From JBAVQS01 sp049694275 (GTDB lineage: Bacteria; Chloroflexota; Anaerolineae; UBA4142; SHND01), in contig JBAVQS010000291.1 of assembly GCA_049694275.1 (NCBI GenBank), positions 1-40,641 on the forward strand: a DNA stretch of 40,641 nt, in the 5' to 3' direction. The notes under the pieces are model-generated. The model searched no databases. It saw only the letters and a program-made list of their open reading frames with translations, and was not told the origin of the DNA. The stretch's first letter is position 1; every line of letters begins with the position of its first letter. Made by a program: the position numbers and the translations under genes. Shown in pieces: positions 24,157 to 30,431 of this stretch.

Positions 24157-25254
24157 CTACGGGTCTGTAGTCATGCTGGTGACGATAAAGCTCGTGACCC
24201 CGGTCAGACCGCCGGCCGGGCTGCGGCAGGTGGCGTACCAGATGCCGGGATCTTCCGAGCTAAAGGGCCAGACGGAGTCAAAACCACTGGCATGGATGCT
24301 GAGAGCAAAGTTGCCGCTGCCATCGACGGCCGCCGTTCCGACGCCAAATTCGCGGCTATCGGGCCGTGTCGTCCAACAGTTGACGCTGGTTCCGGCTTGA
24401 AAGCCGCTGCCAAGCAGAGTGAGAAACGGCGCGGTCGCATTGACGGAACCGGGCGTGGCGGTTAAAAGGGCGTCTACTTTCGGGGCGCTACCGGTCACCT
24501 CGAAACTGGCAATTCCGCCCCGCTCACTGGCGAGCGCGTGCGCCGTGACACTGTAAAATCCACGGCAGGCTTGCGGGTAAAAAACCAGCGAAAAGGCGAT
24601 GCTACCATCTTTGTCTGCTTTGACGGTATTGGGACCGTAGAACCCATCATACAGGCCCTGAATCAGGGGCTCGGCCGCGCTTGCGCCTTCCACATTCGTC
24701 CGCCCGCTGCAATCGGGCGGGAGGGTGACCCACGTGTTGACCATTTCATTTGCGTCAAAGCCCGCGCCAAGGAAATTAAACGTGGTTCCGGCGGAGGGCG
24801 AGACGGTAAGCACCGCGCCGGATAGTGCGGTGGGCATTGCAGTGATATTAACAGACAGCTGTCCCTCGACGACGACGGCTCCACCCTGCCCCAGTTGGTG
24901 GACGACCCATGTCCAGGCGCCGAACTGGACGGCGAACCCCGCCGCCCCGCCGCCTGCAGTTTGCCAGGTAAAGGTCGCCGTTCCCGTTTTGTCCGTCAGG
25001 ATGCCGCCATTTCCCAGGTTTGAAACAAAGCCAGAAACCTGAGAACCGCCGACGGCGCGCCCATCCGGTTCGGTAACGTATGCATTAACAATCGTATTGG
25101 GCGAAAAACCGGTGCAGGTAAAAGTGAAAGCAGTCCCCGGGGGACCCGATACCGGAGTTGCCAGACAGATCGCGCCGCCCGCCGCCTGTACCGGGGAGAC
25201 CAGGATTAACAACCCAAGCGCCAAGACGACGAGCAGCCCTGCCCGATGGTGCAT
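24157..25254 (-). CDS. Secreted protein with three tandem immunoglobulin-like repeats
   Basis: A 365-residue protein. A signal peptide (MHHRAGLLVVLALGLLILVSPVQA) is followed by three diverged repeats of about 110 residues. They share a core such as GTAFTFTCTGFSPNTIVNAYV, GTTFNFLGAGFDANEMVNTWV and APFLTLLGSGFQAGTSVNCW, each followed by PDgR-like turns. The pattern is that of IPT/TIG or filamin-like beta sandwiches. Several cysteines could form disulfides. There is no membrane anchor or sorting tail. The ATG at 25254 is preceded by AGGAGG and fits the signal peptide; upstream in-frame starts are ignored. It is the first gene of the operon with the glycosyltransferases and is a candidate glycoprotein or surface adhesin. 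Confidence 0.75.
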   Translation of the reverse strand: MHHRAGLLVVLALGLLILVSPVQAAGGAICLATPVSGPPGTAFTFTCTGFSPNTIVNAYVTEPDGRAVGGSQVSGFVSNLGNGGILTDKTGTATFTWQTAGGGAAGFAVQFGAWTWVVHQLGQGGAVVVEGQLSVNITAMPTALSGAVLTVSPSAGTTFNFLGAGFDANEMVNTWVTLPPDCSGRTNVEGASAAEPLIQGLYDGFYGPNTVKADKDGSIAFSLVFYPQACRGFYSVTAHALASERGGIASFEVTGSAPKVDALLTATPGSVNATAPFLTLLGSGFQAGTSVNCWTTRPDSREFGVGTAAVDGSGNFALSIHASGFDSVWPFSSEDPGIWYATCRSPAGGLTGVTSFIVTSMTTDP

Positions 25255-25357
25255 GATGCCTCCTCGCAATGCAGTGTTTGTCATATGGGGTGAATGCATC
25301 CGAAACGAGCCAACAGTCCTGCCCGCGCGCTCTGGCACAGGATAACTTTCCATCCAC

Positions 25358-25386
25358 GTTGTACACCGGTTTCGACGCTCTGTCAA
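25358..25386 (-). promoter_or_regulatory. Promoter of the glycan operon
   Basis: TTGACA (25386-25381) and TACAAC (25363-25358) with a 17-base spacer on the minus strand. Predicted start of transcription is near 25351, giving a leader of about 97 bases before the secreted protein gene. Confidence 0.65.
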
Positions 25387-25506
25387 CAGCTATAGTGATT
25401 CAGGTTTGCATTTAGAGATTATGCCGCGAGTTGCCGTGGCAACCCAGCCTCATCCAGGTACTGGCCCATCAAGCTCAATATCTGCTTTGCGAAACAACGC
25501 AATCGC

Positions 25507-25528
25507 CGCGGCCGGCAGTTAGGCCGCG
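25507..25528 (+). terminator. Hairpin with T tract facing the acyl-CoA synthetase gene
   Basis: CGCGGCC-GGCAGTTA-GGCCGCG is followed on the plus strand by TTTTGTTT. The T tract is on the strand opposite to both neighbouring genes, so it would stop antisense transcripts. As a stem it could still end the minus-strand gene. Nothing else is seen in 25255-25542 besides the leader and promoter. Confidence 0.3.
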
Positions 25529-25542
25529 TTTTGTTTCCCTGT

Positions 25543-27501
25543 CTACCTATTTACCTTCCCTCTGATCTCCTCCACCGCGCCCGGATTCTCCAGTGAGGAC
25601 ACGTCGCCGGGGTCCTTGCCGAGATAGACGGCGCGGACGACGCGGCGCATGATTTTCGCGTTGCGCGTTTTGGGGAGATCGTGGACAAAGACGATCTCGT
25701 GCGGGGCGAGCGGCTTGCCGAGTTCATCGGCGACGCGGGCGCGGAGCGCGGCCTTGAGCTCATCACTCGGTTCATTATTTGGCTTTAATATCACAAAGCA
25801 GACGACCGCTTCGCCCTTGACCTCGTCGGGGACGCCGATAGCCGCCGCCTCCTGCACCGCCGGGTGCTTGACGAGCGCCGATTCCACTTCGGCGGGGCCG
25901 AGGCGCTTGCCCGCCACCTTGATGACATCGTCTGAGCGCCCCTGGATGTACCACAGCCCGTCCGTATCCACGACCGCCCAGTCGCCGTGTACCCACACGT
26001 TCGGCCAGCGCGACCAGTAGGTCTGGAGGTAGCGCTCAGGGTCATGCCAGAACCCGCGCGTCATGCCAATCCACGGTTTCTTGATGACGAGCTCGCCGAC
26101 GCGGCCGCGCACCGGCTGGCCCGCGTCGTCCAGCACGTCGGCGTCCATCCCGAGCACCGGGCCGGCAAACGAGCCGGGCTTTTGAGGGGTGAGCATATTG
26201 CCCATCAGGATGCCACCCGAGATTTCAGTCCCGCCCGAATAGTTGATGATGGGGAGCTTGCCGCCGCCGACCGTGTTGAACAGCCAGAGCCACGGAGTCG
26301 GGTTCCACGGCTCGCCGGTCGAGCCAAACGCCCGCAGGGTATCGAGTCGGTGCTGCTTGACCGGCGCGTCGCCATGTTTCATGATGGCGCGCACAAAAGT
26401 GGGCGAGAGGCCGAGGATGCTGACGCCATGCCGCTCGATCATCGCCCAGATGCGGTCCGGGCCGGGGTAGTCGGGCGCGCCGTCGTAGAGGAACATGGTC
26501 GCGCCGAGGAGGAGTGTGCCGAATACCTCCCACGGGCCCATCATCCATCCCATATCGGTCATCCAGAAAAGGGTGTCAGCCGGCTTGACATCGAGCCCGT
26601 GATACATGTCCTGCGCGGCCTTGATGGGGAATCCGCAGTGGGTGTGCACCGCACCCTTGGGCTTGCCGGTGGTGCCGGAAGTGTAAATCAGCATCACCAA
26701 GTCTTCGGCGCTCATGTGCTCCGGCTCGGCCTGGTCGCCCTGGTTGGCGATGACCTCGTCCCACCAATGGTCGCGGCCGGACTTCATGGCGATTTCGTTG
26801 CCAGCGCGCCGCATGACGATGACGTGCTCGACGGTCGGCGACTCGGCCAGCGCCTGGTCTGCGATCGGTTTCATGGCGACGACCTGCCCGCGGCGCTGCG
26901 CGCCGTCGGCGGTAAAGAGCGCTTTGGCCCCCGCATCGTTCAACCGCACCGCGGCCGCGCCCGGTCCGTAACCGGAAAAGAGGGGGAGGATGGTGCCGCC
27001 GATGCGGACGATGGCGAGCAGGGCAATGACGATCTCGGGGGTCATGGGCATATAGAGGCCAATCGCATCCCCCTTTTTCAACCCGAGCGCGCGCAGCCCG
27101 TTCGCCATGCGGTTGACCTCGCGAGACAATTCGCCATAGGTCAGGGTCCGGGTCGCGCCCTCTTCGCCCTCCCACTTGAGCGCGGGCCGGTCCGCGGTGG
27201 GTGTGCCGATGTACTTGTCGAGGCAGTTGTGGACGATGTTCATGACGCCCCCGACGCACCAGCGGGGCCAGTAATAGCCGCCGGCGAGGTCCACGATCTC
27301 GCTGTAGGGCGTATAGAACCGGATGTCGAGGTCCTGGAGGACGGTGTTCCAGAACCAGGCGATATCGCCGGTCGATTTCGCGAGCAGCGATGGATAATCG
27401 GCAAAACCGTGCTGCCGCATAAAGGCGTGCAGGTTGCTCTGCGCGACCTGTTCGGCCGAGGGCCGCCAGGCGACCTCACCACCCCAATCGGAATCCGCCA
27501 T
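25543..27501 (-). CDS. Acetyl-CoA-synthetase-like AMP-forming acyl-CoA synthetase
   Basis: A 652-residue adenylate-forming ligase of the Acs type, including the N-terminal Acs domain. The phosphate loop YTSGTTGKPKG (273-283), the A8 hinge GRSDDVIKVAGKR (521-533) and the catalytic lysine Lys616 in KTRNAKIMRR are all intact. The enzyme activates a carboxylate with ATP and transfers it to CoA. The substrate-pocket motif reads NYSGGTEISGG (420-430), where true acetate enzymes have a W-Q-T-E-T sequence. Loss of that tryptophan suggests an acid larger than acetate. ATG 27501 is chosen with GGAGGG just upstream; the frame also has an upstream TTG. It appears monocistronic, with its own promoter. Confidence 0.9.
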   Translation of the reverse strand: MADSDWGGEVAWRPSAEQVAQSNLHAFMRQHGFADYPSLLAKSTGDIAWFWNTVLQDLDIRFYTPYSEIVDLAGGYYWPRWCVGGVMNIVHNCLDKYIGTPTADRPALKWEGEEGATRTLTYGELSREVNRMANGLRALGLKKGDAIGLYMPMTPEIVIALLAIVRIGGTILPLFSGYGPGAAAVRLNDAGAKALFTADGAQRRGQVVAMKPIADQALAESPTVEHVIVMRRAGNEIAMKSGRDHWWDEVIANQGDQAEPEHMSAEDLVMLIYTSGTTGKPKGAVHTHCGFPIKAAQDMYHGLDVKPADTLFWMTDMGWMMGPWEVFGTLLLGATMFLYDGAPDYPGPDRIWAMIERHGVSILGLSPTFVRAIMKHGDAPVKQHRLDTLRAFGSTGEPWNPTPWLWLFNTVGGGKLPIINYSGGTEISGGILMGNMLTPQKPGSFAGPVLGMDADVLDDAGQPVRGRVGELVIKKPWIGMTRGFWHDPERYLQTYWSRWPNVWVHGDWAVVDTDGLWYIQGRSDDVIKVAGKRLGPAEVESALVKHPAVQEAAAIGVPDEVKGEAVVCFVILKPNNEPSDELKAALRARVADELGKPLAPHEIVFVHDLPKTRNAKIMRRVVRAVYLGKDPGDVSSLENPGAVEEIRGKVNR

Positions 27502-27526
27502 CCTACCCTCCAACCCTCACCCCTGA

Positions 27527-27553
27527 CCCCTCTCCCATCAAATGGGAGAGGGG
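27527..27553. repeat. REP-like GC hairpin in the synthetase leader
   Basis: CCCCTCTCCCAT-CAA-ATGGGAGAGGGG is a perfect 12-bp inverted repeat, preceded by CCCTCACCCCTGA. It lies in the untranslated leader between promoter and ATG. Similar CCCTCTCCC/GGGAGAGGG units are, from memory, widespread intergenic repeats in many bacterial genomes. Confidence 0.7.
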
Positions 27554-27576
27554 AAATTGCGATCATTCTGTGGGAA

Positions 27577-27605
27577 ATTATCACATGGAGTGCGGGCGCT
27601 GTCAA
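27577..27605 (-). promoter_or_regulatory. Promoter of the acyl-CoA synthetase gene
   Basis: TTGACA (27605-27600) and GATAAT (27582-27577) with a 17-base spacer on the minus strand. Predicted start of transcription is near 27570, so the transcript would carry the hairpin at 27527-27553 in its leader. Confidence 0.75.
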
Positions 27606-27626
27606 TAGTCGGACCGGTTTCAATAT

Positions 27627-27655
27627 GTCGGGGCAGGTTTGAAACCTGCCCCGAC
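27627..27655. repeat. Hairpin after the EamA gene, REP-like
   Basis: GTCGGGGCAGGTT-TGA-AACCTGCCCCGAC is a perfect 13-bp inverted repeat 13 bases beyond the EamA stop. There is no T tract, so it may be a repeat unit acting as a 3' end stabiliser and not a classical terminator. Confidence 0.65.
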
Positions 27656-27668
27656 GGCCCGGCTATCC

Positions 27669-28520
27669 CTACAGCGCAATAAGGACGAGGGCGACGAGGG
27701 CGGCGATGACGCCGAGCCATTGCGGGCGTGTCAGGCGCTCGTGAAGGACGAGCCAGGCTAACAGGACGGTGGCTGCGGGATAGAGCGAGGAGAGGACGGC
27801 GGAAATGTCGAGCCGGCCGGCGCGCGCGGCGAGGGCAAAGAGGGCGTTGCCCCCCGAATCGAGAATGCCGGCGAGCGCGATGAGGGGGAGGTGATTCCAC
27901 TGCGGCGCAATCCCTTGACGGCGATAGGTTGCATAGAGCGTGATGAGGGCGACCGACGCGCAGCGAGCGGCGATGAGAGGCCAGAGCACCGACTCGCTGC
28001 TCACGCGGCCGATGAGGGTGACAAAGAGGCCAAAGCCGATGCCGGCGATGAGGGGGAGCTTGAAATCGCCGAGCCGGATCGGCTCGCGGCTGTCACCCCG
28101 CGCGAGGAACCAGACGGCGACCAGCGCGACGCCAAACCCTGCGAGCTGCCGGAGCGAAGGCAAGCCGTCGCCGAATATTCCCACGACGACGGGCAGGACC
28201 GCGGTCACCACGGCCGCGGTGGGCGCGACCACACCCATCCGTCCCTGCGCGAGCCCGCTGTACAGCGCAATCAGCCCGACCGTGCCGCATGCGCCAGCGA
28301 GCGCGCCCAGGAGCAGGTTGCCGGGTGAGGGAACCGCTTGAGTGAGCAAGAGGGCCGCGGCGAGCAGCAGCAGGCCGCCCGCGATCTGCGAGACGACGAT
28401 TACGCGATAGACCGTCGTTCGCCGGGTCGCCAATCCCCCGCTGAAATCCCCCGCGCCCCAGCTTGCCGCCGACGCGAGGCCATAGATGACCGATAGGAAT
28501 TCTGAACCCGGTACAGCCAT
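27669..28520 (-). CDS. EamA/DMT-family transporter
   Basis: A 283-residue membrane protein with ten predicted helices in two EamA halves. The first starts SVIYGLASAASWGAGDFSGGLA. The second half contains ALAGILDSGGNALFALAARAGRLDISAVLSSLYPAATVLLAWLVLHERLT, cut here at the usual EamA box (SSLYPAATVLLA, HERLT). Family members export amino acids, metabolites or drugs; the substrate is unknown. It starts nine bases after the stop of the small secreted protein gene, so the two are one transcript. A hairpin at 27627-27655 follows the stop. Confidence 0.9.
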   Translation of the reverse strand: MAVPGSEFLSVIYGLASAASWGAGDFSGGLATRRTTVYRVIVVSQIAGGLLLLAAALLLTQAVPSPGNLLLGALAGACGTVGLIALYSGLAQGRMGVVAPTAAVVTAVLPVVVGIFGDGLPSLRQLAGFGVALVAVWFLARGDSREPIRLGDFKLPLIAGIGFGLFVTLIGRVSSESVLWPLIAARCASVALITLYATYRRQGIAPQWNHLPLIALAGILDSGGNALFALAARAGRLDISAVLSSLYPAATVLLAWLVLHERLTRPQWLGVIAALVALVLIAL

Positions 28521-28529
28521 GTCTGCTCT

Positions 28530-28781
28530 TTAGCGGACCACCAAGGGGAGGTAGGTGGGGTTATAATCCAGTATGCCAAGGCGGGGAAAAGCGAGGTCGA
28601 ACGGCTGGCCGGGCGTGATGGATTTCGGAACCGGCTGAACGGGATGGGGTTGCGCGCGGATGGGATGCGGTCCCGCCGCGCGGGCGGGCGCCGCGGCGGC
28701 GAGGAGGACCAGCAGGGTCAGCGCCATGGCAAAGAGAAGAGTGCGGGTCATGTGCGCAAAGCGATGGGATGGACCGGACAT
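28530..28781 (-). CDS. Small secreted protein ending in YLPLVVR
   Basis: An 83-residue protein with a signal peptide (helix about 12-35, TLLFAMALTLLVLLAAAAPARA) and a short proline-rich mature part ending TYLPLVVR. The mature chain is too small for a typical domain. A YLPLV-x-R ending is, from memory, frequent in exported Chloroflexota proteins, so this may be a small surface peptide or the remnant of a larger exported protein. AGGAG lies about ten bases before the ATG. It is followed directly by the EamA gene and is divergent from the ceramidase-family gene. Confidence 0.6.
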   Translation of the reverse strand: MSGPSHRFAHMTRTLLFAMALTLLVLLAAAAPARAAGPHPIRAQPHPVQPVPKSITPGQPFDLAFPRLGILDYNPTYLPLVVR

Positions 28782-28852
28782 GATGCAAGCTCCTGGATGT
28801 GAATGATGCCTGCATGCTATTTTACACCGGATGGGAATGGAGGGTTATGGGA

Positions 28853-29737
28853 ATGATGGCTCGCGTGCCAGGTGCAAAACGCGGAGAAGCGCTCCTGCCG
28901 TATCTGGTCTCCTTTGCGATTGTGAGCGCGCTCGTGCTGGGGCTGGCCCTTTGGAGCCGGTCCGGTTATTCATGGGCCGGGTGGGAACAGGATGGCTGCC
29001 TGACGGCGCACTGCTTTTGCGAGGCGCCGCGGGCGGGGCCGATTGTCCAACCGAGCAATACCTATTCCAACCTGGCGCTCGTGCTGGCCGGGCTGGTCAT
29101 TGCCGTTCCGGTCCTGTTCAGGAAACGCGCGGCGGCCGAGGCCGCAGGGGCAAACCGAATGCGCGGCGCGAGAACTTATCCAGTTGTCCTGGGACTCGCG
29201 CTGGCGCTCGGCGGGCTCGGGTCGCTGTGGTATCACGCGTCGCTGACCGCGTGGGGCGCGTGGGCGGATGTGATGGGAGTGATTCTTTTGCTCTCGTTCA
29301 TCCTGCTTTACAACCTCAGCCGGCTGCATCCCCTCTCGGGGCGCGCGTTCGCGGTGGGTTATCTGGTTTTGAACCTCGCACTGTCACCGTTCGCCTCGAA
29401 TGGAAACGATCCGGTGACACTGGGCGTGCTTGTGCTGTCCAGCCTGGCGCTGGAAGTGCTGGTGCGGCTCCGGCCGCATCCGCCTATTCGGACGCGTGAC
29501 CTGCTGCTCGCCGTGGGGACGTTTCTGATTGGCGCGGGGTTGTGGGTGATGGACACCGACCCGGCCTGGTGCAATCCGCAGAGCTGGCTGCAGGCACATG
29601 CAGGATGGCATGTGCTCTCGGCAGTGGCAGGACTGATGCTCTATTCTTATTATCGCAGCGAGCGGCCGCTCGGCGATGCGAAATTAAAAAAAGGGGCGGG
29701 AGGTGTTCCCGTCTCTACTCGGCATCCCCGTCGATGA
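28853..29737 (+). CDS. Ceramidase-family (CREST) membrane hydrolase
   Basis: A 294-residue multi-pass protein of the alkaline ceramidase/CREST superfamily. After the first helix comes CEAPRAGPIVQPSNTYSNLAL (about 56-76), a family hallmark, read here in parts as CEAP and QPSNTYSN. Residues Ser124, His128 and Asp139, plus His249 and His253, have the same spacing as Ser77, His81, Asp92, His217 and His221 of human ACER3, which form the zinc site. This supports a working amide hydrolase in the membrane, although a ceramide substrate is unproven in bacteria. The ATG at 28853 is chosen for its GGAGGG eight bases upstream; a GTG at 28799 is less likely. Its last 23 bases overlap the convergent response-regulator gene. 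Confidence 0.85.
   Translation: MMARVPGAKRGEALLPYLVSFAIVSALVLGLALWSRSGYSWAGWEQDGCLTAHCFCEAPRAGPIVQPSNTYSNLALVLAGLVIAVPVLFRKRAAAEAAGANRMRGARTYPVVLGLALALGGLGSLWYHASLTAWGAWADVMGVILLLSFILLYNLSRLHPLSGRAFAVGYLVLNLALSPFASNGNDPVTLGVLVLSSLALEVLVRLRPHPPIRTRDLLLAVGTFLIGAGLWVMDTDPAWCNPQSWLQAHAGWHVLSAVAGLMLYSYYRSERPLGDAKLKKGAGGVPVSTRHPRR
29686..29711 (-). terminator. Terminator of the sensor-kinase operon, inside the ceramidase gene end
   Basis: On the minus strand CGGGA-ACACC-TCCCG is followed by CCCC and seven T (29692-29686). It lies directly after the response-regulator stop, within the 3' coding end of the opposite ceramidase-family gene, where it encodes the Lys/Gly-rich tail. Confidence 0.6.
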
Positions 29738-30431
29738 TGTGGCGCAGGTGTTGGGCCTGACTGCGAAGGGTTTTGAAATACTCGGATTCGGTGATCTCGG
29801 AGACCTGTTGGGCCTGGCGCACCTGGTCGATCTCGATGCGCAGTTCGCGCACCTCCTGTTTCAAGCGGTCCTCGCGCGCACGCACCTCGGTCGCCATGCG
29901 CTGGAACACGCGCGCCAACTGGCCAAGAGCGTCGGCGCGGCCCGCGACATCGTCCAGTGTGTCTGGAAAAAAGCTCCCCGTCTCGACCTCGCCGGCGGCG
30001 CGGATGACGTGCCCGACCTGTTCAAGATATTCGAGCTCCAGGTCGCGGAGCCGTTTGCTGGCGAGCGAGGCGTTGATGCGGGCGCGGAGCAGGGCGGGAT
30101 CGAACGGTTTGGCCAGGTAATCCGTCGCGCCCATCTCAATGCAGCGAATGACGCTCTCCATGTCGTCGAGCGCCGAAATGACAATCACTGGCAGGTATTG
30201 CAGGGCGCTATCCTTTTTGATTTCGGCCAGCACCTGAAAGCCGTCCATCTCCGGCATGAGGGTGTCGAGCAGGACGACATCGTAGAGCGAGGTGCGCAGT
30301 TTTTCCAGCGCCTCCATGCCGTTCTCCGCCTCGACGACATCATAGCCCTGTTCTTGAAGGTTGGTGGAGAGCAGCGTGCGGTTGAGAAAATCGTCGTCGA
30401 CGACCAGCATCCTGCCGTCCGGGCTAGGCAT
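29715..30431 (-). CDS. Response regulator with coiled-coil and IEID-type tail
   Basis: A 238-residue protein. Residues about 7-125 are a receiver domain with acidic pocket DDD (12-14), phospho-acceptor Asp56 in LLDTLMPEMDG and the conserved Lys in AKPFDP. No DNA-binding, cyclase or GGDEF domain follows. Residues about 130-195 form a long coiled coil, and the end (about 190-235: LKQEV, RIEIDQ, QVSEITESEYF, L...AQHLR) matches the tail of the heme/HAMP sensor at 288-1397. The ATG at 30431 overlaps the TAA of the hybrid kinase gene (TAATG), with GGGGAG eight bases upstream, so translation is coupled. It is the likely phospho-acceptor of that kinase's HPt domain and should act through protein contacts. 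Confidence 0.9.
   Translation of the reverse strand: MPSPDGRMLVVDDDFLNRTLLSTNLQEQGYDVVEAENGMEALEKLRTSLYDVVLLDTLMPEMDGFQVLAEIKKDSALQYLPVIVISALDDMESVIRCIEMGATDYLAKPFDPALLRARINASLASKRLRDLELEYLEQVGHVIRAAGEVETGSFFPDTLDDVAGRADALGQLARVFQRMATEVRAREDRLKQEVRELRIEIDQVRQAQQVSEITESEYFKTLRSQAQHLRHIIDGDAE

Noticed and set aside
25986..25996. Possible tRNA or other RNA genes, CRISPR arrays or insertion sequences anywhere in the window
   Set aside because: Reading both strands I found no tRNA cloverleaf, no regularly spaced direct repeats with unique spacers and no transposase; the regular repeats are TPR and GAF coding repeats. A tRNAscan or profile search was not possible.
25987..27642. Plus-strand open frame of 551 codons opposite the acyl-CoA synthetase
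   Set aside because: Antisense shadow; no ribosome site and no domain, while the opposite strand shows all adenylation motifs.
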